A stretch of 64,000 nucleotides of DNA from Echinicola shivajiensis (GCF_018642165.1 NZ_JAHHZM010000005.1:372001-436000); one strand, 5' to 3'. Shown: positions 7,935 to 16,742, counted from the first letter of the stretch. Notes: generated by a model from the letters alone, not told the origin. Program-made: numbers and translations.

Positions 7935-9308
7935 ATGAGCATCCAGAAACCAACTTTACCAAAAGGAACAAGAGATTTTGGGCCTAAGCAAATGGCAAGA
8001 AGAAACTATATTCTTGACACCATTAAGGCTACTTTCAAGCTGTTTGGCTACCAGCAACTAGAAACGCCATCAATGGAAAACCTATCTGTATTGACTGGTA
8101 AATATGGGGATGAAGGAGATCAGTTGCTGTTTAAAATATTGAACAGTGGGGATTTTTTGAAGAAGGTCGGAACTGAAGATTTGGAAAAAGGGCCCAATCA
8201 TGTTTTGCCTAAAGTGGCAGAGAAGGGCTTAAGGTATGATTTGACCGTTCCTTTTGCTAGGTATGTAGTTATGAATAGAAATGAGCTGACATTTCCATTT
8301 AAGCGTTTTCAAATCCAGCCGGTATGGAGAGCAGATAGGCCGCAGAAAGGGAGATATAGGGAGTTTTACCAATGTGATGCAGATGTGGTTGGTACAGATA
8401 GTTTGATTTGTGAGGCTGAAATCCTTTTAATGATAAGGAGGGTTTTCACTCAATTGAAGCTTAATGATTACGATATAAAGGTTAATAACCGTAAGGTTTT
8501 AACTGGAATTTCTGAGGTTATTGGCGAACCAGGAAAAGAGGCTGAACTGTGTGTTGCTATCGATAAATTGGATAAAATTGGCTGGGAAAAGGTTCAAGAA
8601 GAATTGCAGCAAAGGGGCTTTACGGGTGAGGCGGTGGCTAAATTGGAACCAATCATTGATTTAAAAGGAAATAACCAAGATAAGTTATCCTTCCTAAAAG
8701 AGTTTTTGAGTTCAAGTGAAGAGGGGCTGAAAGGAGTGGAGGAGTTAGAAGAAGTGCTTGCGATTTTGAAGCATTTAGGAGAGGATGAAAAGCATGTAGA
8801 CTTGGACGTTGTGTTGGCCAGAGGGCTATCTTATTATACAGGAGCGATATTTGAAGTTAAGGTAAATAATGTATCCATTGGATCAGTGAGTGGTGGTGGA
8901 AGGTATGATAATCTTACCGGAGTATTTGGCCTTGAAGGAGTTTCAGGAGTAGGATTTTCCTTTGGAGTTGACAGGATTTATGATGTATTAGAGGAGCTGG
9001 ATTTATTTCCTGACGATCAAATGCAATCCACATCTGTGATGATAGGTTATTTTGATGAGGAAGGTAGGAATTATGGTTTGAAAGTTTTGAATCAGCTTAG
9101 GGCAGCTGAAATAGCCACTGAGATTTACCCTGATTATGCCAAGGTGAAGAAGCAGTTTAATTATGCTGATAAAAAACAGATTCCATTTGTAGTGATGATT
9201 GGATCTGAAGAGATAGTTCAAAATATGGTTGCCCTTAAGAACCTCAGTACGGGTGAGCAAACAATGCTCAGCCTAGAAGACGCCATTCAGGAAGTTAAGA
9301 ATAATTAA
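7935..9308 (+). CDS. hisS: Histidyl-tRNA synthetase
   Basis: Charges tRNA-His in the cytoplasm. The 457-aa class II synthetase begins MSIQKPTLPKGTRDF. Motif 1 is in the N-terminal region, motif 2 is seen around FKRFQIQPVWRADRPQKGRYREF, and the histidine-specific LARGLSYYTGAIFEV and motif 3 region (GVGFSFGVDR) follow. A C-terminal anticodon-binding domain covers the last 90 residues or so. An in-frame TTG 13 codons upstream (7896) was rejected because a -7 promoter box lies between it and this ATG. Monocistronic. Confidence 0.95.
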   Translation: MSIQKPTLPKGTRDFGPKQMARRNYILDTIKATFKLFGYQQLETPSMENLSVLTGKYGDEGDQLLFKILNSGDFLKKVGTEDLEKGPNHVLPKVAEKGLRYDLTVPFARYVVMNRNELTFPFKRFQIQPVWRADRPQKGRYREFYQCDADVVGTDSLICEAEILLMIRRVFTQLKLNDYDIKVNNRKVLTGISEVIGEPGKEAELCVAIDKLDKIGWEKVQEELQQRGFTGEAVAKLEPIIDLKGNNQDKLSFLKEFLSSSEEGLKGVEELEEVLAILKHLGEDEKHVDLDVVLARGLSYYTGAIFEVKVNNVSIGSVSGGGRYDNLTGVFGLEGVSGVGFSFGVDRIYDVLEELDLFPDDQMQSTSVMIGYFDEEGRNYGLKVLNQLRAAEIATEIYPDYAKVKKQFNYADKKQIPFVVMIGSEEIVQNMVALKNLSTGEQTMLSLEDAIQEVKNN

Positions 9309-9362
9309 GTCATTGACTATATTATAGAGGATTTAAAGGCATTATCCATTTTAAAATTACTT

Positions 9363-9420
9363 AGGGGTAATTTATCTTTTGTATTTCAATAAAGAAACAG
9401 CTGATAGGTGCATTACCCCT
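9363..9420 (+). terminator. Long-loop inverted repeat after hisS
   Basis: AGGGGTAAT at 9363-9371 and ATTACCCCT at 9412-9420 are a perfect 9-bp inverted repeat separated by 40 nt, followed by TTATTTTT. A smaller alternative stem (AAATTAC/GTAATTT, 9354-9373) overlaps the left arm. It may act as a terminator; the long loop and mutually exclusive stems make this uncertain. Confidence 0.35.
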
Positions 9421-9553
9421 TTATTTTTGACCTGTTTCCAGATATTGGGATTTTAAGCTATTTGCACCAAGCTTGAAATTTTGTTTGGCTACTTTTTTGT
9501 TTAAAGAAGGGCTACAGGAGTGATTGGTTTGGTGTAAATATTTGGTTTTTGTG

Positions 9554-9605
9554 TGTTATTTGGAATAACATTCTAAGGTTCAATTCTGGAGTGTTATTTT
9601 TAACA
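9554..9605. promoter_or_regulatory. Two TGTTA-TAACA palindromes upstream of ybaB
   Basis: TGTTATT-TGG-AATAACA (9554-9570) and TGTTA-TTTT-TAACA (9592-9605) share the same half-site, 38 bases apart and 35-86 bases before the ybaB -7 box. They look like a pair of operators for one dimeric regulator; the regulator is unknown. Confidence 0.4.
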
Positions 9606-9639
9606 TTTTCAATGTTTAAAATAGTTCTTCCAAATAGGT

Positions 9640-9647
9640 TATATTTG
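9640..9647 (+). promoter_or_regulatory. -7 promoter element for ybaB-glycosyltransferase operon
   Basis: TATATTTG matches TAnnTTTG, 24 bases before the ybaB ATG. The -33 box is not evident. Confidence 0.45.
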
Positions 9648-9670
9648 GGACTAAAATAATTAGCTGAGAT

Positions 9671-10003
9671 ATGTTTGATTTTATGAATATCATGAATAAG
9701 GTGAAGGAAGCTCAGGCCAAGATCAAAGAAAAGCAGGCCGAGTTAGTTCATCTTACTGCAGAAGGAGAAGCTGGTGCAGGAATGGTTAAGGTTGTTGTTA
9801 ATGGCCATAGAAAAGTATTGGATATTGTTATTGACGACAGTCTTTTTACACCTGAGGACAAGGATATGTTGAAAGATTTGATTGTGGCTGCGACTAACAA
9901 AGCATACGAAACTATAGAATTACAGATCAAAGAGGAAATGAAAAAGGCCACTGAAGGCATGATGCCAAATATTCCAGGGATGGATTTTGGCAATATGGTT
10001 TAA
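9671..10003 (+). CDS. ybaB: Nucleoid-associated protein, YbaB/EbfC family
   Basis: A small dimeric DNA-binding protein of the nucleoid. The 110-aa sequence has the family layout: an N-terminal helix rich in K/E/Q (NKVKEAQAKIKEKQAEL), a central beta sheet (GMVKVVVNGHRKVLDIVI), and a C-terminal helix (DLIVAATNKAYETIE) ending in a Met/Pro/Gly-rich tail (GMMPNIPGMDFGNMV). It overlaps the next gene by one base (TAATG), so the two are translationally coupled. In many bacteria this gene follows dnaX near recR; here it is paired with a glycosyltransferase. Confidence 0.9.
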   Translation: MFDFMNIMNKVKEAQAKIKEKQAELVHLTAEGEAGAGMVKVVVNGHRKVLDIVIDDSLFTPEDKDMLKDLIVAATNKAYETIELQIKEEMKKATEGMMPNIPGMDFGNMV

Positions 10004-11010
10004 TGAAAAAGGCGGCTATTGTCATACTGAACTTTAATGGGAAGGAAATGTTGGAGAAGTTCCTTCCCATTATTATTCAAAACAGCAGTTTTGAGATTAT
10101 AATAGCTGATAATGCTAGTACTGATGAATCAGTAAATTTTTTAAAGTCCCAATTTCCCCAATTGCGTACTATTGCTCTTGCCTCCAACCGTGGTTTTAGT
10201 GGTGGGTATAACGAAGCCTTGGCTAAAATTCAAGGAGAGTTTAAGTATTATATTCTGCTAAATTCTGATGTAGAGGTCAGTCCAGATTGGGATGTTAAAT
10301 TAATAGATTGGCTTGATGCCCATACCGAATATGCTGCGGTTCAGCCCAAGATCCTATCTCAACAGACTAAGGAGTTCTTTGATTATGCTGGAGCTGGAGG
10401 AGGATATATTGATCGATTGGGCTTTCCATTTTGTAGAGGTAGGATATTGAATACTATTGAAAAGGATCAGGGGCAATACAATGATGTAGTCCAGGTTGAT
10501 TGGGTTTCAGGAGCTTGTTTTGCGATTCGTGCTAAAATATTTCATGAATTGGGCGGGTTTGAAGATGCTTTTTTTGCCCATATGGAGGAAATAGACTTGT
10601 GTTGGAGAATGAATCTGCATGGCTATAGGCTAGGCTATGTGGGTCTTGTAAGTGTTTTTCACGTTGGTGGAGGGACACTTTCTAGAAATAGTCCTTATAA
10701 AACTTATCTTAATTTTAGGAATAACTTATTGATGCTATATAAGAATTTTAGCTCTTGGGGATTTTTTAAAGTGATGCTGATAAGGGTGTTTTTTGATCTT
10801 ACTGCTATTCTATATTTGTTTTTGGGAGAAAAAACCGATCATGCCAAAAAGGTAATTTCGGCCTATATTGACTTCTACAAAATGAGGAATCAAATCCGAA
10901 AAACGCCTCCTTTGGCATCAAAATTGCCTTTCCAAAATGCCGGTAAAAAAGTCTATTCAATCATAATGGCTTATTACCTAAAAGGGAAAAAAATATACAC
11001 TCGGATTTAG
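10003..11010 (+). CDS. Family 2 glycosyltransferase (rhamnosyltransferase-like)
   Basis: A 335-aa GT-A fold glycosyltransferase. It has the N-terminal nucleotide-sugar binding motif VILNFNGKEMLEKFL, the ADNASTDES turn, NRGFSGGYNEAL, the metal-binding stretch LLNSDVEV, and the acceptor-side WVSGACFAIR...GGFEDAFFAHMEEIDLCWR region seen in WbbL-like rhamnosyltransferases. The C-terminal part carries a hydrophobic segment (FFKVMLIRVFFDLTAILYLF) that may associate with the membrane. It probably builds a surface glycan; the donor sugar cannot be told. Coupled to ybaB by a one-base overlap, and its last 4 bases overlap the end of the opposite-strand pspC-like gene. Confidence 0.85.
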   Translation: MKKAAIVILNFNGKEMLEKFLPIIIQNSSFEIIIADNASTDESVNFLKSQFPQLRTIALASNRGFSGGYNEALAKIQGEFKYYILLNSDVEVSPDWDVKLIDWLDAHTEYAAVQPKILSQQTKEFFDYAGAGGGYIDRLGFPFCRGRILNTIEKDQGQYNDVVQVDWVSGACFAIRAKIFHELGGFEDAFFAHMEEIDLCWRMNLHGYRLGYVGLVSVFHVGGGTLSRNSPYKTYLNFRNNLLMLYKNFSSWGFFKVMLIRVFFDLTAILYLFLGEKTDHAKKVISAYIDFYKMRNQIRKTPPLASKLPFQNAGKKVYSIIMAYYLKGKKIYTRI

Positions 11011-11225
11011 TCAAAAAGAATAGGGTTATTACTCTTTCTGAAATACTTTCGGACTTTCATCATCATTGCCATGACCACGTAAATGATCACTGGTGAGCCA
11101 AGGGTGATAAAGGAAGTATAAATAAAGAACAACCGAATGCTGTCGATAGGGAAATTAAGTCTTTCACCTAGCTTGGAACAAACACCAAATGCCCTGTCTT
11201 CAAAGAATATTTTCAGTTTTTCCAT
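11007..11225 (-). CDS. PspC domain protein
   Basis: A 72-aa small membrane protein matching the PspC domain: an N-terminal amphipathic stretch with FGVCSKLGERLNFPIDSIRLFF, then one long hydrophobic segment (residues about 33-57) and a short basic tail. In enterobacteria PspC participates in the phage-shock membrane stress response; Bacteroidota have many stand-alone PspC proteins with no other psp gene, as here. It is divergent from the downstream TPR lipoprotein gene and convergent with the glycosyltransferase gene. Confidence 0.82.
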   Translation of the reverse strand: MEKLKIFFEDRAFGVCSKLGERLNFPIDSIRLFFIYTSFITLGSPVIIYVVMAMMMKVRKYFRKSNNPILFD

Positions 11226-11307
11226 TTTTATATGATTTAATTAAAGTGATAAAAGTAGTGAAAATATAATGAATATTCCAATAAATCAGCCCATGCTGAA
11301 ACAGATT

Positions 11308-13110
11308 ATGAAACATTCTTATAAGTATTTAATACTTTGTATTACAGTGGTTTTCTCTGCCTGCAATACGCGTTCCATTTTTGATAAGGCGGGTCAGCCT
11401 AAAATTTCAGTGGACAAGGATCCCTTGGTTTTACATAAGGATTCCATTCAGTTTACCTTGAAGGCCAGTATACCTGGGGGACTCGTGTCAGAGAAAAGTA
11501 ACTATACACTTTTGCCTGAATATGAATATGGTGAGGGGGCTTTGCCTTTGGAGGAAATAGAACTTACTGTGGAAGATTTGGCCGGAACGGGACAAGGTGT
11601 GGAAATAATAAAGAAAATGTCATTTCCCTATATGGATGGAATGGACCGTGGTAGACTTAGGATAAAAGGCTTGATGGAAGAGGTTGAATCTGGAAAAAGT
11701 TATACTACACCATATATTGAATTGGCAGAGGGTATTATCAGTACGCCAAAGTTAAGTAGAGTAGGGCAATTTGCTCCTGGTGAAAATATTCCTGAAGTAG
11801 GGGCTTATATGAGTTTTGAAGGGGAGTTTGGGAATATGTCTTCTCACGAAACTTCATTCTTCTTTACCAAAGAGGGAAGTAATGTAAATTCTTCTGTTCA
11901 TAATGATGTTTTTGAAGAGCAGTTGAAAGAACTTGTTGCCAAGGATGAAGAGATCAATCAGATTTTAATAAGTGGAATGGCTTCTCCTGATGAATCAAAC
12001 TATGATTTATTGGCTGCAAAACGTGCCCAAGCTTTAGAAGTTTATATAAAGGAAGCATTGGTAGATGCAGGATATGGCTTTGAAACGAATGATATATCAT
12101 TTGAATTGATAAAAAAAGATCCTGATTGGTTAATGTTTAGATACCTTTTGAGGACCTTTGATAAGATTGATATGAATGAAAGGGATAAATATTTTGATAT
12201 TATTTATTCTGATGAAACATATAGTTCCAAGGTGATGGCCATGAAAGAACTGCCCTCTTATAAACAGTTTTCAAGGGAGAAATTCCCTGAAATGCAAATG
12301 GCTCAAATTGCATTTATGACGGATAAAGAACTTCGTGATGACCCTGAAATTTCTGCTTTGTCCAATAAATATATTAGTGGCACTGCCCAAGGAGATGAGC
12401 TTACAGAGGCTGAATTGGCAAGGGCTGCTGAGTTTAACCCTGGATTGAACGAAAAGCAAATATTATATGAGGCGATGTTGGCCAAACGTGGTTCCGCATT
12501 GGCATTTAATAATCTTGGTGTGGTTTACCTCAACCAAGCTCATCGAATGATAAAGGTAAGTGACAAGAACAGGAAGGTGAATGAAGCTATGAAGCTTTTC
12601 AGGATGTCAAATGATATTAAAAAGAGCGCTCATGCTACCCATAATATGGGACAGGCCTATTTAATGTGGGAAGATTATGGAGCTGCTTATTTGGAAATAT
12701 CGCAAGCAAATGCCATTTCCAAGGATGATCCTGACTTTAATAGTTTCAATGAAGGAAAAAGAGGCGCCATAGATATTATTAGGGGTGATTATAAACTGGC
12801 AACCCTCCGTCTTAATAAAGCTCCTGCAACAGCTACCAATCTATTTAATAAAGGATTGGCCTATTATTTAGCCCAAGAATATGCTGAGGCTGGGGTAGCT
12901 TTTGAAGAGAGTGCCCTCCAGAATATGGAGTTCGGATATGCGTTTTATGGCTTGGCCATGGTAGCAGCTGAAAACAACGATGAAGAGAGGTTGTACGAAA
13001 ACCTCCAAAAAGCAGTACAAAGGAGTCCTTACCTAAAAAGAAGGGCCGCCACGGACATGGAATTTGAAGATTATTTCTCAAAACCCGAGTTTAGGGAAGC
13101 GATAAGATAA
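11308..13110 (+). CDS. Lipoprotein with OmpA-like region and TPR repeats
   Basis: A 600-aa predicted outer-envelope lipoprotein (hydrophobic signal, lipobox VFSAC). An in-frame ATG 13 codons upstream (11269) is less likely, since the signal peptide starts cleanly at MKHSYKYL. After a beta-rich region (to about residue 180) comes a stretch resembling an OmpA C-terminal domain (ILISGMASPDE, then LAAKRAQALEVYI), in which the usual peptidoglycan-binding Asp of GHTD is replaced but the Arg of xxRA is kept. Residues about 380-590 hold several TPR-like helical pairs. Function is unknown; cell-envelope assembly or stability is a guess from the architecture. Confidence 0.75.
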   Translation: MKHSYKYLILCITVVFSACNTRSIFDKAGQPKISVDKDPLVLHKDSIQFTLKASIPGGLVSEKSNYTLLPEYEYGEGALPLEEIELTVEDLAGTGQGVEIIKKMSFPYMDGMDRGRLRIKGLMEEVESGKSYTTPYIELAEGIISTPKLSRVGQFAPGENIPEVGAYMSFEGEFGNMSSHETSFFFTKEGSNVNSSVHNDVFEEQLKELVAKDEEINQILISGMASPDESNYDLLAAKRAQALEVYIKEALVDAGYGFETNDISFELIKKDPDWLMFRYLLRTFDKIDMNERDKYFDIIYSDETYSSKVMAMKELPSYKQFSREKFPEMQMAQIAFMTDKELRDDPEISALSNKYISGTAQGDELTEAELARAAEFNPGLNEKQILYEAMLAKRGSALAFNNLGVVYLNQAHRMIKVSDKNRKVNEAMKLFRMSNDIKKSAHATHNMGQAYLMWEDYGAAYLEISQANAISKDDPDFNSFNEGKRGAIDIIRGDYKLATLRLNKAPATATNLFNKGLAYYLAQEYAEAGVAFEESALQNMEFGYAFYGLAMVAAENNDEERLYENLQKAVQRSPYLKRRAATDMEFEDYFSKPEFREAIR

Positions 13111-13127
13111 TAAAAGAGACAATTATT

Positions 13128-13167
13128 AAAAAGCACTTCACAACCGATGAGGTGCTTTTTTGTTTTT
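13128..13167 (+). terminator. Terminator of the TPR lipoprotein gene
   Basis: AAAAAGCACTTC pairs with GAGGTGCTTTTT (one G-U) around a 9-nt loop, followed by TTGTTTTT. Confidence 0.8.
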
Positions 13168-13293
13168 GCACTTACGAAAAAAAATATTGTTATATCGATT
13201 TAGTTGTTTAAAAAAATAGTATAATGAAAAGTGTTTTTTCTGTCTAAAATTTTCTAATTTTCGTCGCAATGATCACTTTACAGTTAAATTAAT

Positions 13294-14274
13294 ATGTCAA
13301 ATAGAAGAAAATTCCTCAAAAATACATTAATGTCATCGGCACTAATTCTGCCTAGTTCCTTGACTTCAAATTTATCATTTGGAGCTATTGGAAAAAGGGA
13401 AAAGCACAAGCCATTGATTCTATCTACTTGGAACCATGGTATGGCAGCCAATGATAAGGCTTGGGAAGTCCTAGGTGAAACTGGTAATATTGTGGATGCA
13501 GTGGAGCAGGGAGTGATGGTGACAGAGTCAGACCTGACAAACTTATCTGTGGGATTACAAGGATTACCAGATAGAGAAGGTATAGTTACATTAGATGCTT
13601 CTATTATGAAGGGAGATGGTTCATGTGGGTCTGTATGTTTTGTGAGACAGGTGAAGCATCCTATTTCACTGGCAAGAAAAGTCATGGAGGACACGCCACA
13701 TGTAATGCTGGCAGGTGAGGGAGCTCGTCAGTATGCCATGGAATTGGGGATGCCGATTGAAAAAGAAGAAATGAGTCCTGCAGCAAAGAAAGCTTACGAA
13801 AAATGGAAGGAGAAATCTGAATATAAACCTATTATCAATATTGAGAACCATGATACCATTGGAATGATTGGTATGGATAAAGATGGTAATTTGGCTGGAT
13901 CATGCACAACCAGTGGCTTGGCTTATAAGATGCATGGAAGGGTAGGTGATAGTCCTATCATCGGTGCCGGATTGTATGTTGATAATGAAGTAGGTGCCGC
14001 AACCGCAACTGGTTTGGGAGAATCAATCATCAAGGTTTGTGGTAGTTTTCTTATCGTAGAATTGATGCGTCAGGGAAGGACTCCTCAGGAAGCTTGTGAA
14101 GAAGCTGTTAGAAGACTGATCAAGAAGAATAAGGGAATAGAGGGGATACAGGCTGGTTTCTTGGCAATAAATAAAGATGGGGAACATGGAGCCTATGCGG
14201 TTCACCCTGGCTTCAATTATGCCATGCATCATAAAGGAGGAAAATCATTGGTTGATTCAAAAAGTAAATTTTAA
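13294..14274 (+). CDS. Glycosylasparaginase (N4-(beta-N-acetylglucosaminyl)-L-asparaginase)
   Basis: An Ntn-hydrolase that cleaves the GlcNAc-Asn bond of N-glycan remnants. The 326-aa precursor resembles the flavobacterial enzyme: after autoproteolysis before the Thr of HDTIGMIG (D187/T188) that Thr becomes the catalytic N-terminal nucleophile. Further landmarks are NHGMAANDKAW, GDGSCGSVCF and the substrate pocket segment GRVGDSPIIGAGLY. The N-terminus NRRKFLK followed by a hydrophobic stretch looks like a Tat signal, so export in a folded state is likely. The gene is 5 bases upstream of cutC and probably co-transcribed. Confidence 0.9.
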   Translation: MSNRRKFLKNTLMSSALILPSSLTSNLSFGAIGKREKHKPLILSTWNHGMAANDKAWEVLGETGNIVDAVEQGVMVTESDLTNLSVGLQGLPDREGIVTLDASIMKGDGSCGSVCFVRQVKHPISLARKVMEDTPHVMLAGEGARQYAMELGMPIEKEEMSPAAKKAYEKWKEKSEYKPIINIENHDTIGMIGMDKDGNLAGSCTTSGLAYKMHGRVGDSPIIGAGLYVDNEVGAATATGLGESIIKVCGSFLIVELMRQGRTPQEACEEAVRRLIKKNKGIEGIQAGFLAINKDGEHGAYAVHPGFNYAMHHKGGKSLVDSKSKF

Positions 14275-14279
14275 TAGAT

Positions 14280-15020
14280 ATGTCTTCGTTGATCTTAGAG
14301 GCTCCGGTTTTTACTGTGGAGGCAGCACTGAAGGCTGCTGAATATGGTATTGACAGGTTGGAGCTATGCGCTGATTTTCTGGAAGGAGGCGAGACTCCTA
14401 GTGCCGGTACCCTCAAACTTATTAAGGAAAAGGTAGATATACCTGTTTTTGTTATGATCAGGCCTCGTGGTGGAGATTTTGTTTACACCAATGAGGAACT
14501 TGAAGTAATGAAAGAGGATATCAAGGTGTTGAAGGGGCTAGGTGCTGATGGATTTGTTTTTGGTGTGTTGACCCCAAAGGGAGAGGTAAATATCGGTGCC
14601 TGTGAGCAATTAATTGAAGTTACCGGAGGATTGCCATGTACTTTTCATAGAGCATTTGATGCCTCCAGAAACTTGGAGAAATCTCTGGAGGCGGTAATAG
14701 AATGTGGATTCCGTAGGATACTTACATCGGGTGGAAAAAACACTGTTACAGAAGGTATGGACATGATAAATAATTTGCTGGAGAAAGCTGGTAGCCGCAT
14801 TGTGATCATGCCAGGAGGAGGAATGAACCCTGATTTAGTTGAACCTCTCTCCGTGTCTGGGAATCTTAAGGAAATTCATGCTAGCTGCAAGGTTTGGAGA
14901 AACTCTTATAGTGATTACTGGAATAAGGACTTGGTCTTAAGTTCTGTACCTGCATACCAGGATAAAGTGTTGTCAGTGAGTAAAGAAGAAGTTGAAAAAT
15001 TCTTAAAAGTGATAAAATAA
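14280..15020 (+). CDS. cutC: CutC family protein
   Basis: A 246-aa TIM-barrel protein of the CutC family. Typical segments are GIDRLELCADFLEGGETPS, VMIRPRGGDFVY, FVFGVLTPKGEVN, CTFHRAFDA and IMPGGGMNP. CutC was named for copper homeostasis in E. coli, but a direct copper role is doubtful in many bacteria and the enzymatic activity is unsettled. The pairing with a glycosylasparaginase suggests a shared operon; a functional link with glycan or amino-sugar breakdown is only inference. No signal peptide, so cytoplasmic. Confidence 0.88.
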   Translation: MSSLILEAPVFTVEAALKAAEYGIDRLELCADFLEGGETPSAGTLKLIKEKVDIPVFVMIRPRGGDFVYTNEELEVMKEDIKVLKGLGADGFVFGVLTPKGEVNIGACEQLIEVTGGLPCTFHRAFDASRNLEKSLEAVIECGFRRILTSGGKNTVTEGMDMINNLLEKAGSRIVIMPGGGMNPDLVEPLSVSGNLKEIHASCKVWRNSYSDYWNKDLVLSSVPAYQDKVLSVSKEEVEKFLKVIK

Positions 15021-15090
15021 AACCGGAGATATGATTTTGCCGATAATTTCAGATTTGGTAAAATAAACCTGTGTTTAGAACTAACTGAAG

Positions 15091-15131
15091 GTGGTTTTAC
15101 TAGCAGAAAGCTGGTGAAACCACTTTTTTTG
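15091..15131 (+). terminator. Terminator of the glycosylasparaginase-cutC operon
   Basis: GTGGTTT pairs with AAACCAC, extended by an inner AGC/GCT stem, and is followed by TTTTTTTG. Confidence 0.8.
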
Positions 15132-15337
15132 TTTTTTGAGTAATCTAATGCCCGAATATTATAACTAATTGATTTAGGGTAAAAGTGTCAATTTTTGGTA
15201 AATATATAGAGTTGTAGCAATAATGTAATTTACCTGTTTGTCATTTTTTAATGTTGGGAAATTGTGTAGATGTTTTTTAAAATTTTGATTAAAAGCTATT
15301 TGTTGTTATATTATTGGGTACACTAAACCCGAAAATT
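15132..15337. other. AT-rich gap before the CBS gene
   Basis: Together with the preceding terminator this makes a 317-base gene-free stretch. I see no ORF, RNA gene or exact promoter consensus in it; TATTATTG at about 15309 is one base from the -7 consensus. Confidence 0.3.
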
Positions 15338-15799
15338 ATGGTAAAAAGCTTTCAAGGAGTCAGGCTAGCAGAGCCAAAGAAGTCCCCCGCGCAGGCCGTG
15401 TTGGTCCAAGATCATATGAGTACCAATCTTATTACCTTTCATCCTGATGACCCTATCGATTATGTAATTGATACCCTCACCCAAAAGAAGATATCAGGAG
15501 CTCCTGTAGTGGATGATTTCCAAAATCTAGTAGGAGTGATATCTGAAGTGGATTGTTTAAAAGAGATTATAAAAGGAAAGTATAATAATACACCAAGAAT
15601 AGCAGGAAAGGTAAGAGAGCACATGAGTAAGGATGTCATTACCATGGATCCTGAGCTTACCATTTTTGATGCTGCCCATAAGTTTCTAGAACTTAAAATC
15701 AGAAGATTCCCGGTCTTAAAAGAGGGCAAACTCATTGGACAAATTAGTTTGAGTGATATTATAAGGGCTATCCCAAAACTTAAGTCCACAACTTGGTAG
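15338..15799 (+). CDS. Twin CBS-domain protein
   Basis: A 153-aa cytoplasmic protein made almost entirely of two CBS modules (about residues 25-80 and 90-150). These form a Bateman pair that usually binds adenosyl nucleotides. Repeated landmarks are VQDHMSTNLITFHPDD with ISGAPVVDD...LVGVISEVD, and VREHMSKDVITMDPEL with IRRFPVLKEGKLIGQISLSDI. An in-frame TTG start 8 codons upstream (15314) is less likely than this ATG. Single gene with its terminator overlapping the stop codon. Partner unknown; an energy-sensing regulatory role is typical of the family. Confidence 0.85.
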   Translation: MVKSFQGVRLAEPKKSPAQAVLVQDHMSTNLITFHPDDPIDYVIDTLTQKKISGAPVVDDFQNLVGVISEVDCLKEIIKGKYNNTPRIAGKVREHMSKDVITMDPELTIFDAAHKFLELKIRRFPVLKEGKLIGQISLSDIIRAIPKLKSTTW

Positions 15800-15825
15800 T
15801 TTACTTTAAAGTAAACTACTTTTTT
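15796..15825 (+). terminator. Terminator overlapping the CBS gene stop codon
   Basis: A perfect 24-base palindrome (arms GTAGTTTACTTT and AAAGTAAACTAC) is followed by six T. Its left arm contains the TAG stop of the CBS gene, and its T-run reaches the stop codon of the convergent ydcF-like gene, so the two genes share an extremely compact junction. Confidence 0.85.
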
Positions 15826-16594
15826 ATATATAGCCTACCAGCTTATAGACCACAATCCCAATCCATTCTTTAAATAACTTATGCCAAATGACAATACCCT
15901 CTGGAACAGGGGTGAAAAGTGATTTGAAAGTTAATTTCATATCATGGGAATAATAGTCCACGGGGAAGGCTTTGGTTTTTATACCTACTTTGTCAAAGCA
16001 CGCCTTGGCTCTGCTCATGTGGAATGCTGAAGTGATCAATAAGTGCTCGTTATCTATTCCAAAATCTGAGTTTACTAATAATTCCTTGGCGAACAACGCG
16101 TTTTGGCGAGTATTGACAGCTTTATTCTCTATGATGATATCTTTAGAGGGAACCCCTGCGAAGATCATGAAATCAGCTAAAAGTTGTGCTTCCGTATTGG
16201 AGTTGGTCGGGTTAAGACCTTGTCCTCCTGTGATGAGGATGTGTTTTATCTTGCCCATTTTATAAAGTTGCATTGCATGGGTTGCCCGGTCTGCTCCCTT
16301 ATTGAAAAAGGTCCGGTCGTAAGCGGTCTTATCTAAATTGGTAACTCCTGTTAGTACTATTCCCAACTCATATTCCGGCAGGTCGGCAATTGGTTCAAAA
16401 TCGGGTTCCCAAGAACTCATCACTGCATTTGAAATAAATTGGTTGGAAAAGAAAAGCAGTAAAATTATTCCAGCGATTGAGAGTGTTTTTCCTATAGCTT
16501 TTCTCCTGAGAAAATAACCTGTAATCAATAGAAGAATGACAATAGTAAGGGGCATTGCTAAAAATGTCAGAAATTGAGCTAGGTAAAAGAACAT
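15824..16594 (-). CDS. YdcF/ElyC/SanA family (DUF218) membrane protein
   Basis: A 256-aa protein with two N-terminal membrane segments (about residues 5-27 and 35-55) followed by a Rossmann-like DUF218 domain. Family motifs are LGIVLTGV, DRATHAMQLYKMGKIKHILITGG, ENKAVNTRQNALFAKELL and LLITSAFHMSRA. The topology matches ElyC rather than the soluble YdcF. Homologues take part in envelope polysaccharide or peptidoglycan precursor metabolism. Convergent with the CBS gene and divergent from the AddA-like gene. Confidence 0.85.
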   Translation of the reverse strand: MFFYLAQFLTFLAMPLTIVILLLITGYFLRRKAIGKTLSIAGIILLLFFSNQFISNAVMSSWEPDFEPIADLPEYELGIVLTGVTNLDKTAYDRTFFNKGADRATHAMQLYKMGKIKHILITGGQGLNPTNSNTEAQLLADFMIFAGVPSKDIIIENKAVNTRQNALFAKELLVNSDFGIDNEHLLITSAFHMSRAKACFDKVGIKTKAFPVDYYSHDMKLTFKSLFTPVPEGIVIWHKLFKEWIGIVVYKLVGYI

Positions 16595-16742
16595 AGGATT
16601 GAAGATTCGTCTGATAGTAATTCAAAGCATGAAATTAAGGTTTAATATTAATTTAAACCTATTTCATTAATTAAATATGACAGTCTATGTCCTTCATTTT
16701 TATAATCCGAAAAAATACTATTGTTTTGTCTAAATTGTTTGA

